This document shows positions 14,321 to 20,933 of a stretch of 27,428 nt of DNA, in pieces. Source of the DNA: DATJBC01 sp035515515 (GTDB taxonomy: Bacteria > Actinomycetota > Acidimicrobiia > Acidimicrobiales > UBA8190); contig DATJBC010000045.1 of assembly GCA_035515515.1 (NCBI GenBank), forward strand, positions 1 through 27,428, given 5' to 3'. The notes under the pieces were generated by a model. It was given only the letters and a program-made list of their open reading frames with translations, had not been told where the DNA came from and did no database searches. A program made the position numbers and the translations under genes. Each line of letters opens with the position of its first letter. The first letter of the stretch is position 1.

Positions 14321-14353
14321 GCGCCGGCCCGGGCCCTAGGCCCCGGGCCGGCG
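14321..14353 (-). terminator. Strong 12-bp hairpin over the cysS stop codon
   Basis: CGCCGGCCCGGG (14322-14333) and its exact complement CCCGGGCCGGCG (14342-14353) form a 12-bp perfect stem with an 8-nt loop that contains the cysS TAG. All but the loop is G/C. It lacks a T-run, as is common for terminators in GC-rich actinobacteria, and separates cysS from the cspA promoter. Confidence 0.6.
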
Positions 14354-15727
14354 GTGCAGACGGGTGCCGTCGGGGCCGTCCTCCACCACGAAGCCCTCGT
14401 CCTCGAGGCGGCGGCGGATGTCGTCGGCGCGGGCGTAGTCGCCTGCGGCCCGCGCCCGGTCGCGCTCGGAGAGGAGGGCGGCGGCCGCCTCGTCCACGGC
14501 GGGGGCCGCCCCCGAGAGCCGCAGGCCCAACGCGCCGCACAGCACGGCGACCGTCGTGGCCAGGCGCCGCCCGGTGTCGTCGTCGCCGGCGTCGGCGCTC
14601 TGGTGCGCCCGGCGGGCCAGGTCGAACACCTCGGCCAGCGCCCCCGGGGTGTCGAGGTCGTCGTCCATGCGCGCCACGAAGGACGCCACGGCGTCGGCGT
14701 CGACCTCCCCCGCCACGGCGTCGGCCCGCACCCCGGTGCGGTCCTCGCCCAGGCCGAAGCGGCGCGCCATGTCGTCGAGGCGCGCCAGCGCGCCCTCGGC
14801 CTGGGCGATGGTGCCGGGGTTCACCTCGATGGGCGAGCGGTAGTGGGCGCGCAGGACGAGCAGCCGGTAGGCCCGCCCGTCCGAGCCGGCCAGGAGGTCG
14901 GTGAGCGAGGTGTAGTTGCCGAGGGACTTCGACATCTTCTCGCCCTCCACCACGACCCAGCCGTTGTGCACCCAGTGGCGGGCGAAGGGCCGGCCCACGC
15001 CCACGGCCTGGGCCCGTTCGTTCTCGTGGTGGGGGAAGGCCAGGTCGATCCCGCCCCCGTGCAGGTCGAAGCCCTCCCCCAGGAGCCCGAGCGACATCAC
15101 CACGCACTCGGTGTGCCAGCCGGGCCGGCCCGGACCCCACGGAGAGGGCCACGTGGGCTCGCCCGGGCGGGCCTTCTTCCACAAGGCGAAGTCGAGCGGC
15201 GAGCGCTTCTCCTCGCCGGGCTCGACGCGTGCCCCGGCGCGCAGCGAGTCCAGGCTCTGGCGGGCGAGCAGGCCGTACCCCTCGATCCGGTCGACCGACA
15301 GGTAGACGCCGTCGCCCGTCTCGTAGGCCACGCCGCCCTCCACGAGCGCCGCCACCAGCTCGACCATGGCGGCGACGAAGGCGGTGGCGTGCGGGGTTTC
15401 GGTGGGCCGCTTGACGCCGAGGGCGTCCATCGCCTCCCACCACACCTCCTCGTACTGGCGCGCCACCTCGCCCTCGCTGCGGCCCTCGCGGGCGGCGCGG
15501 TTGATGATGTTGTCGTCGATGTCGGTGACGTTGGAGACGTAGTGCACCTCGAGGCCGCGGAACTCCAGGTACCGGCGCAGCACGTCGAACACGAGGCTGA
15601 AGCGGCCGTGCCCGAGGTGGGGCACGTCGTAGACCGTCGGGCCGCAGACGTACATCGACACCCGCCCCTCGTCCCGCAGCTCCAGGGGCCTGACCGTGCC
15701 GGTCGCAGTGTCGTGGATGCGCAGCAC
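14336..15727 (-). CDS. cysS: Cysteinyl-tRNA synthetase
   Basis: Charges tRNA-Cys with cysteine. The 463-residue class Ia enzyme has the HIGH motif as HLGH (37-40) and KMSKS at 264-268. The four zinc ligands match the E. coli enzyme's positions closely: C28 (YVCGPTVYD), C208 (WHTECVVMS), H233 and E237 (FPHHENERAQ). A complete C-terminal DALR/anticodon domain follows. The shorter mycothiol ligase MshC, a paralogue in mycothiol-producing actinobacteria, lacks that length, so CysS is preferred. The GTG at 15727 is the best start: TACCGT lies 7 nt upstream with no Shine-Dalgarno sequence. It diverges from valS with only 21 bp between start codons. Confidence 0.95.
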   Translation of the reverse strand: MLRIHDTATGTVRPLELRDEGRVSMYVCGPTVYDVPHLGHGRFSLVFDVLRRYLEFRGLEVHYVSNVTDIDDNIINRAAREGRSEGEVARQYEEVWWEAMDALGVKRPTETPHATAFVAAMVELVAALVEGGVAYETGDGVYLSVDRIEGYGLLARQSLDSLRAGARVEPGEEKRSPLDFALWKKARPGEPTWPSPWGPGRPGWHTECVVMSLGLLGEGFDLHGGGIDLAFPHHENERAQAVGVGRPFARHWVHNGWVVVEGEKMSKSLGNYTSLTDLLAGSDGRAYRLLVLRAHYRSPIEVNPGTIAQAEGALARLDDMARRFGLGEDRTGVRADAVAGEVDADAVASFVARMDDDLDTPGALAEVFDLARRAHQSADAGDDDTGRRLATTVAVLCGALGLRLSGAAPAVDEAAAALLSERDRARAAGDYARADDIRRRLEDEGFVVEDGPDGTRLHRRPGA

Positions 15728-15748
15728 GCGGAGTACGGTAACCGAACC
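15728..15748. promoter_or_regulatory. Shared cysS / valS bidirectional promoter core
   Basis: The whole gap between two divergent GTG starts is 21 bp. Its centre, TACGGTA (15734-15740), reads as a TANNNT hexamer on both strands: TACGGT rightward, 9 nt before valS, and TACCGT leftward, 7 nt before cysS. Neither gene has a ribosome site. One near-symmetric -10 could therefore serve two leaderless mRNAs. Any -35 contacts must lie inside the coding sequences. Confidence 0.55.
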
Positions 15749-18364
15749 GTGGACGCCGCCCCGACGAGCTCTGTGCACCCTCCGGCGCTCGAACCGTCGC
15801 GGGCGCCGGCGGTTCCCGAGCGGCCGACGGTGGACGGCCTGGAGGCCACGTGGTCGGCCCGCTGGGAGCGCGACGGCACCTACCGCTTCGACCGCAGCGC
15901 GCCGAAGGAGCGGATCTACGCCATCGACACGCCGCCGCCCTCGGTGACCGGCGAGCTCCACCTCGGCCACATCTTCTCCTACACCCACACCGACACCGTG
16001 GCGCGCTTCCGGCGCATGCGGGGCTACGAGGTCTTCTACCCCATGGGTTGGGACGACAACGGGCTGCCCACCGAGCGCCGGGTGCAGAACTACTACGGGG
16101 TGCGCTGCGACCCCAGCCTGCGCCACGACCCGGCCTTCGTCCCCCCCGACAAGCCGGGCCGCGAGCCCGTGGCGGTGTCGCGGCCGAACTTCATCGAGCT
16201 GTGCACGCGTCTGGTGGCCGAGGACGAGAAGGCCTTCGAGCGGCTGTGGCGCACGCTCGGGCTGTCGGTGGACTGGACCCAGACCTACGCCACCGTCGAC
16301 GCCGGGGCGCGGCGGGTGTCCCAGCGCGGCTTCCTCCGCCTGCTGCGTGCGGGGCACGCCTACTCGGCCGAGGCCCCCACGCAGTGGGACGTCGACTTCC
16401 AGACGGCGGTGTCGCAGGCCGAGATGGAGGACCGCGAGCTCGCCGGGGCATACCACCGGGTGCGCTTCGCACGCGTGGACGACGACGGGTTCGTCGACAT
16501 CGAGACCACGCGCCCCGAGCTGCTGGCGGCCTGCGTCGCCCTGGTGGCCCACCCCGAGGACGGCCGCTACCGGGCGCTGGTCGGCTCCACCGTGCGCACG
16601 CCGCTGTTCGCCGTGCGGGTCCCCGTCCTCGCCCACCCCCTGGCCGACCCCGAGAAGGGGTCGGGCATCGCCATGATCTGCACCTTCGGCGACGCCACCG
16701 ACGTCACGTGGTGGCGCGAGCTGTCGCTGCCCAACCGCACCGTGGTGGGCCGCGACGGGCGCCTGCGCGCCGTGGCCTGGGGTACCGAGGGCTGGGAGTC
16801 CGACGACCCGGCGGCGGCCGCCGCCGCCTACGCCCGGCTCGAGGGGCGCACCGTGGCCCAGGCCCAGCGGGCGACGGTGGAGCTGCTGACCGAGGCGGGC
16901 GCCCTCGTGGGGGAGCCCGCGCCCATCACCCACCCGGTCAAGTTCTACGAGCGTGGCGAGCGGCCCCTCGAGATCGTGTCCAGCCGGCAGTGGTACGTGC
17001 GGACGCTGGCCATGCGCGACCGGCTGCTCGAGCGGGGGCGGGAGCTGCGCTGGCACCCGGCGCACATGCGCCACCGCTACGACGCCTGGGTGGAGGGGCT
17101 GAACGGGGACTGGAACATCTCGCGCCAGCGCTTCTTCGGCGTCCCCTTCCCGGTGTGGTACCCCGTGCGCCCCGACGGCACCGTCGACCACGACACCCCC
17201 CTCCTCCCGTCCGAGGACCGCCTCCCCCTCGACCCGTCGTCGGACGTGCCCGACGGCTACCGCGACGACCAGCGCGGCCGGCCCGGCGGGTTCGTGGGCG
17301 ACCCCGACGTCATGGACACCTGGGCCACCTCGTCGCTCACGCCGCAGATCGCCGGGCGCTGGGAGCACGACCCCGACCTCTTCGCCCGGGTGTTCCCCAT
17401 GGACCTGCGCCCCCAGGCGCACGAGATCATCCGGACCTGGCTGTTCACCACGATCGTGCGCAGCGAGCTGGAGCACGGCTGCCTGCCGTGGAGCAACGCG
17501 GCCATCTCGGGCTGGGTGCTCGACCCCGAGCGCAAGAAGATGTCCAAGTCCCGGGGGAACGTGGTCACCCCGATGCCCCTCCTCGAGGCCCACGGTGCCG
17601 ACGCCGTGCGCTACTGGGCCGCCAGCGGGCGCCCCGCGGTGGACACCGCCGTGGACGAGGGCCAGATGAAGGTGGGGCGGCGCCTGGCCATCAAGATCCT
17701 CAACGCCTCGCGCTTCGCGCTGAGCAGGCTGGGCGACGGGCCCGCGCCGGGCCCCGAGGCGGTCACCGAGCCGCTGGACCTGGCCATGCTGGGCCGGCTG
17801 GCCGCCGTGCTGTCCGAGGCCACCGACACCTTCGAGTCCTACGACTACGCCCGGGCCCTGGAGCGGGCCGAGGCCTTCTTCTGGTCGTTCTGCGACGACT
17901 ACCTGGAGCTGGTCAAGGCGCGCGCCTACGAGGACCCCCTGTCCCCCGGGCCGGCCTCGGCGCGCGGCGCGCTGGCGCTCGCCCTGTCGGTGCAGCTGCG
18001 CCTCATGGCGCCCTTCCTCCCCTACGTCACCGAGGAGGTGTGGTCGTGGTGGCACGACGGGTCGATCCACCGGGCCCCGTGGCCCGAGCTGGCCGAGCTC
18101 CCCGAGGCCGCCCGCCACGGCGACCCCGCCGTCCTCGACGTGGCGGCCGAGGTCCTGGGGGAGATCCGCCGGGCCAAGACGGCGGCCAAGGTGTCCATGC
18201 GCACCCGCGTGGCCCGGGTGGTGGTGCAGGACGACCCCGGGCGCCTGGCCCTGCTGGGGCAGGCGGCTGCCGACCTGGTGCAGGCGGGCGGCATCGACGA
18301 GCTCGTCACCCTGCCGGGCGCCCGCACCGTGACGGTGACGGTCGGCGCCGCCGAGGCGCCGTGA
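15749..18364 (+). CDS. valS: Valyl-tRNA synthetase, archaeal-like type
   Basis: Charges tRNA-Val and edits mischarged threonine. The 871-residue class Ia enzyme has the HIGH motif as HLGH (71-74) and KMSKS (597-601). Between them is a CP1 editing domain with DFQTAVSQAEMEDRE and the conserved FVDIETTRPELLAACVALVAHPED. The segment after the first motif reads GWDDNGLPTERRVQNYYG, the form known from archaeal-type ValRS, whereas typical bacterial enzymes have GTDHAGIATQ. The end, after the anticodon domain, lacks the long C-terminal coiled coil of typical bacterial ValRS. The GTG at 15749 is chosen from the TACGGT hexamer; the GTG at 15773 is possible. The stop overlaps the next gene as GTGA. Confidence 0.93.
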   Translation: MDAAPTSSVHPPALEPSRAPAVPERPTVDGLEATWSARWERDGTYRFDRSAPKERIYAIDTPPPSVTGELHLGHIFSYTHTDTVARFRRMRGYEVFYPMGWDDNGLPTERRVQNYYGVRCDPSLRHDPAFVPPDKPGREPVAVSRPNFIELCTRLVAEDEKAFERLWRTLGLSVDWTQTYATVDAGARRVSQRGFLRLLRAGHAYSAEAPTQWDVDFQTAVSQAEMEDRELAGAYHRVRFARVDDDGFVDIETTRPELLAACVALVAHPEDGRYRALVGSTVRTPLFAVRVPVLAHPLADPEKGSGIAMICTFGDATDVTWWRELSLPNRTVVGRDGRLRAVAWGTEGWESDDPAAAAAAYARLEGRTVAQAQRATVELLTEAGALVGEPAPITHPVKFYERGERPLEIVSSRQWYVRTLAMRDRLLERGRELRWHPAHMRHRYDAWVEGLNGDWNISRQRFFGVPFPVWYPVRPDGTVDHDTPLLPSEDRLPLDPSSDVPDGYRDDQRGRPGGFVGDPDVMDTWATSSLTPQIAGRWEHDPDLFARVFPMDLRPQAHEIIRTWLFTTIVRSELEHGCLPWSNAAISGWVLDPERKKMSKSRGNVVTPMPLLEAHGADAVRYWAASGRPAVDTAVDEGQMKVGRRLAIKILNASRFALSRLGDGPAPGPEAVTEPLDLAMLGRLAAVLSEATDTFESYDYARALERAEAFFWSFCDDYLELVKARAYEDPLSPGPASARGALALALSVQLRLMAPFLPYVTEEVWSWWHDGSIHRAPWPELAELPEAARHGDPAVLDVAAEVLGEIRRAKTAAKVSMRTRVARVVVQDDPGRLALLGQAAADLVQAGGIDELVTLPGARTVTVTVGAAEAP

Positions 18365-19047
18365 GCGGCGGCGGGCCGGCGGGCGCCGACGCCGCCCGGG
18401 AGCTGGCCGCCGTGCTGGCGGGGTGCCGGGCGTCGCACGCCCGGCTCCTCGAGGCCGTGGGCGCCCTCGGAGACGACGCCGTGCGGGGCCCGAGCCGCCT
18501 GCCGGGGTGGAGCGTCGGGCACGTGCTCGCCCATCTCCGCGCCAACGCCGAGTCCCACACGCGCATGCTCACGGCGGCGGCGCGCGGCGAGGCCGTCGAG
18601 CAGTACCCGGGCGGCCCCGGGGCGCGTGCCGAGGCCATCGAGGCGGGGGCCCGGGCCCAGCCCGCCGAGCTGCGCGCCGGGGCGCGGCGCGCCGCCGAGG
18701 AGCTCGAGGCGACGTGGGCGGCCATGACGCCTCCGGCCTGGGACGGCCACGGCCTCACCCGGGGCCGGCCCCGGGCGTGCCGCAGCCTCCCCTACGCGCG
18801 CTGGCGCGAGGTGGAGATCCACCACGTCGACCTGGGCGTGGGCTACGAGCCCGCGCAGTGGCCCGACGAGTACGTGGCCCGCGAGCTGCGGCTCACGCTG
18901 GACGGCCTGCCCGAGCGCCTGGCCGACGCCGGGCAACGGCGCGCCCTGCTCGCCTGGCTGGTGGGACGGGCCGAGGGCCCCGGTGCCCTCGACATCACGG
19001 CCTGGGAGTCGCGCCCCGCCCACTACCTACGGGGCATGACGGGCTGA
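18361..19047 (+). CDS. Maleylpyruvate isomerase-like (MDMPI/DinB-fold) protein
   Basis: A 228-residue DinB-fold protein of the mycothiol-dependent maleylpyruvate isomerase family. These small helical-bundle metalloproteins use mycothiol or a related thiol as cofactor. The N-terminal hallmark LPGWSVGHVLAHLRANAES carries H54 and H58. A second metal-site segment, REVEIHHVDLGVGY, lies about 100 residues later, so the metal site looks intact. The GTG start overlaps the valS stop (GTGA), so the two are co-translated, a pairing with no obvious functional logic. The real substrate is unknown: most family members are not maleylpyruvate isomerases. Confidence 0.85.
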   Translation: MSGGGPAGADAARELAAVLAGCRASHARLLEAVGALGDDAVRGPSRLPGWSVGHVLAHLRANAESHTRMLTAAARGEAVEQYPGGPGARAEAIEAGARAQPAELRAGARRAAEELEATWAAMTPPAWDGHGLTRGRPRACRSLPYARWREVEIHHVDLGVGYEPAQWPDEYVARELRLTLDGLPERLADAGQRRALLAWLVGRAEGPGALDITAWESRPAHYLRGMTG

Positions 19048-19064
19048 CGACGGGGCGTCAGCCC
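19041..19064. terminator. Bidirectional hairpin terminator across two convergent stops
   Basis: GGGCTGAC (19041-19048) and GTCAGCCC (19057-19064) form an 8-bp perfect stem with an 8-nt loop. The TGA of the MDMPI-like gene lies in the left arm and the TGA (minus) of the amidohydrolase-like gene lies in the right. The hairpin reads the same from both directions, fitting a shared terminator in a 10-bp convergent gap. Confidence 0.6.
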
Positions 19065-19927
19065 TCGAGCTTGAACACCCGCAGGGCGTTCTCGCGCAGG
19101 AACTTGGGCCACACGTGGTCGCGCAGCGGCACCTGGGGCAGCTCCGTGAAGATCCGCTCCAGGGTGAGCCCCATGGGGAAGTAGCCGGCGTACATGACCT
19201 TGTCGGCGCCCCGGGTGTTGGCGTAGTCGATGATCGCCTTGGGGTAGTAGCGCGGCGCGAAGGCGCTCGTCATGTAGTGGAGCCCGGGCCACTTGAGCAT
19301 GAGCTTGACGGCCAGCTCCTCCCACGGCTCGGCTCCGTGGCGCATCACGATGCGCAGCTCGGGGAAGTCGTAGCAGACCTGGTCGAAGTGCATCACGTCC
19401 TGGCACGCCGAGGGGACGCGGGGCCCGGCGATGCCCGCGTTGACCACGATGGGGAGGTCGAGGTCGACGCAGGTCTGGTACACGGGGTAGTAGCGCCGGT
19501 CGCTCACGGGGACCTGGGGGTTGCAGCCGGCGGGGAAGGTCGTCACGGCCTTGATGTCCCGCTCGGCGTGGGCCTGGCGGATGCGGCGGACGGCCCCGGT
19601 GATGTCGTTGGGGTCGAGGGCCTCGAGGTTGGCCTTGAACCGGTCGGGGTGCTCGGCCAGGGCCCGGTCGACGAGCTCGCCGGCCAGCCCCACCAGGCCG
19701 ACGGCGATCCCGAAGCGGTCCATCTCGGCCAGCGTGAGCGCCACGGGGTCGTCGTCCTCGTCGACGCGGTTGGGGTCCTCCTTGAACATGTAGGCGACGG
19801 GTGAGCGCGCCGTAGCGCTCTCGGCGTCGCGCAGCTGGGGCTGGAGGAAGGCGAAGCGGCGCTCGGCCTTGGAGCTCGGGAACCCGATCATGCAGTCGAC
19901 CACGCCGACGTCGGTGGGCATGGGCAC
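19058..19927 (-). CDS. Amidohydrolase-2 family protein lacking the usual metal ligands
   Basis: A 289-residue TIM-barrel protein resembling amidohydrolase family 2. Recognisable pieces are FKANLEALDPND, DLDLPIVVNAGIAGPR, FPELRIVMRHGAEPWEELAVKLML and the final strand GADKVMYAGYFPMG. In catalytic relatives the N-terminus has DxHxH and the last strand GSDYP. Here these read VVDCMIGFP and YAGYFPM, so the first histidine pair and the last aspartate are missing. I believe a group with a DCMIGFP-like start is widespread in actinobacteria. The GTG at 19927 lies 7 nt after TACGGT without a Shine-Dalgarno sequence; the ATG at 19921 is an equally possible start. The function is unknown; it is transcribed divergently from the SDR gene. 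Confidence 0.8.
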   Translation of the reverse strand: MPMPTDVGVVDCMIGFPSSKAERRFAFLQPQLRDAESATARSPVAYMFKEDPNRVDEDDDPVALTLAEMDRFGIAVGLVGLAGELVDRALAEHPDRFKANLEALDPNDITGAVRRIRQAHAERDIKAVTTFPAGCNPQVPVSDRRYYPVYQTCVDLDLPIVVNAGIAGPRVPSACQDVMHFDQVCYDFPELRIVMRHGAEPWEELAVKLMLKWPGLHYMTSAFAPRYYPKAIIDYANTRGADKVMYAGYFPMGLTLERIFTELPQVPLRDHVWPKFLRENALRVFKLEG

Positions 19928-20042
19928 GGCGGCCACCGTAGCGGGGCGGGCCCGGCGGGCGACACGCCGGTGCCGGGGGTGGCAACCTGGGCGCGCCGGT
20001 GCGGGCCCGGACGGGCCGCACCCAGAGGTGGAGGTGGCCGCA
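19928..20042. promoter_or_regulatory. Divergent promoter region, amidohydrolase-like / SDR
   Basis: The 115-bp gap has TACGGT on the minus strand (19940-19935), 7 nt before the amidohydrolase-like GTG. On the plus strand a GGTGGAGGTGG ribosome site lies just before the SDR ATG. I see no clear rightward -10. Confidence 0.45.
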
Positions 20043-20912
20043 ATGGACGTCGCCGACATGACGGGGAAGACCGTCGTCATCACGGGGGGGAACTCGGGCA
20101 TCGGCCTCGAGACGGCCGTGGCCCTGGCCCGGGCCGGGGCCAGGGTCCTCATCACGGCCCGCGACCGCGCCCGGGGCGAGGCGGCGGTGGCCGACATCCG
20201 GGCCCGCTCGGGCAACGACCGCGTCGAGGTGGTGGTCTTCGACCTCGCCTCGCTGGCGTCGGTCCGCCAGGGGGCCGCCGACATCCTGGCGCGCTGTGAG
20301 CGCATCGACGTGCTCGTCAACAACGCCGGGTTGGTGCTCACCCACCGCCGGGAGACGGCCGACGGCTTCGAGGCGACCTTCGGCACCAACCACCTCGGGC
20401 CCTTCCTGCTCACCGAGCTGCTCCTCGATCGGATCAAGGCCAGCGCCCCGGCGCGCATCGTGAACGTGGCGTCGACGGCCCACAAAGGGGCGCGCCGGGG
20501 GTTGGACTTCGACGACCTGCAGTCGACGCGCGGCTACGTCGGCATGCGGGCGTACTCCAAGTCCAAGCTGGCCAACATCTACTTCACCACCGAGCTGGCC
20601 CGGCGCCTGGAGGGCACGGGCGTCGACGTCAACTGCCTGCACCCGGGGACCGTGGCGTCGGGCTTCGCCCGCGACGGCGACACCTCGGGTGTCTTCGCCT
20701 TCGGTATCAAGGTCATCAAGCCCTTCGTGCTCACGTCGGAGCAGGGGGCGCGCACGTCGATCTACGTGGCCTCGGCGCCGGAGCTGTCCGGCGTGAGCGG
20801 CCGCTACTTCGTGCGGCGCAAGCCCCATACGCCGTCGAAGGCGGCCCGCGACGACGAGGCGGCGGCCCGGCTGTGGAAGGTGAGCGAGGAGCTGGTGGCC
20901 GCCAAGGCCTGA
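20043..20912 (+). CDS. Short-chain dehydrogenase/reductase (retinol dehydrogenase-like)
   Basis: A 289-residue classical SDR, NAD(P)-dependent. The cofactor motif TGGNSGIG is at 14-21, NNAG lies in IDVLVNNAGLVL, a catalytic serine in IVNVASTAHKG, and YxxxK as YSKSK. The segment LITARDRARG after the second strand has Arg residues that suggest NADPH preference. It resembles the retinol dehydrogenase or WW-domain oxidoreductase-like group, with the motif TNHLGPFLLTELLL. The true substrate in bacteria is unknown. The ATG at 20043 follows GGAGGTGG. Its stop faces the ABC transporter's stop across 16 bp. Confidence 0.9.
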   Translation: MDVADMTGKTVVITGGNSGIGLETAVALARAGARVLITARDRARGEAAVADIRARSGNDRVEVVVFDLASLASVRQGAADILARCERIDVLVNNAGLVLTHRRETADGFEATFGTNHLGPFLLTELLLDRIKASAPARIVNVASTAHKGARRGLDFDDLQSTRGYVGMRAYSKSKLANIYFTTELARRLEGTGVDVNCLHPGTVASGFARDGDTSGVFAFGIKVIKPFVLTSEQGARTSIYVASAPELSGVSGRYFVRRKPHTPSKAARDDEAAARLWKVSEELVAAKA

Positions 20913-20933
20913 CCGGCGCCGCCCGGCGTCAGC
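20906..20933. terminator. Possible convergent hairpin between SDR and LivG-LivF
   Basis: CTGAC and GTCAG, each containing part of a stop codon, flank a GC-rich centre of 14 nt that can fold on itself. The design resembles the stronger stop-codon hairpin at 19041-19064 but is much weaker. Confidence 0.3.

Noticed and set aside
14336..15727. Possible MshC (mycothiol ligase) instead of CysS
   Set aside because: The full C-terminal domain, 463-residue length and all four zinc ligands fit cysteinyl-tRNA synthetase.
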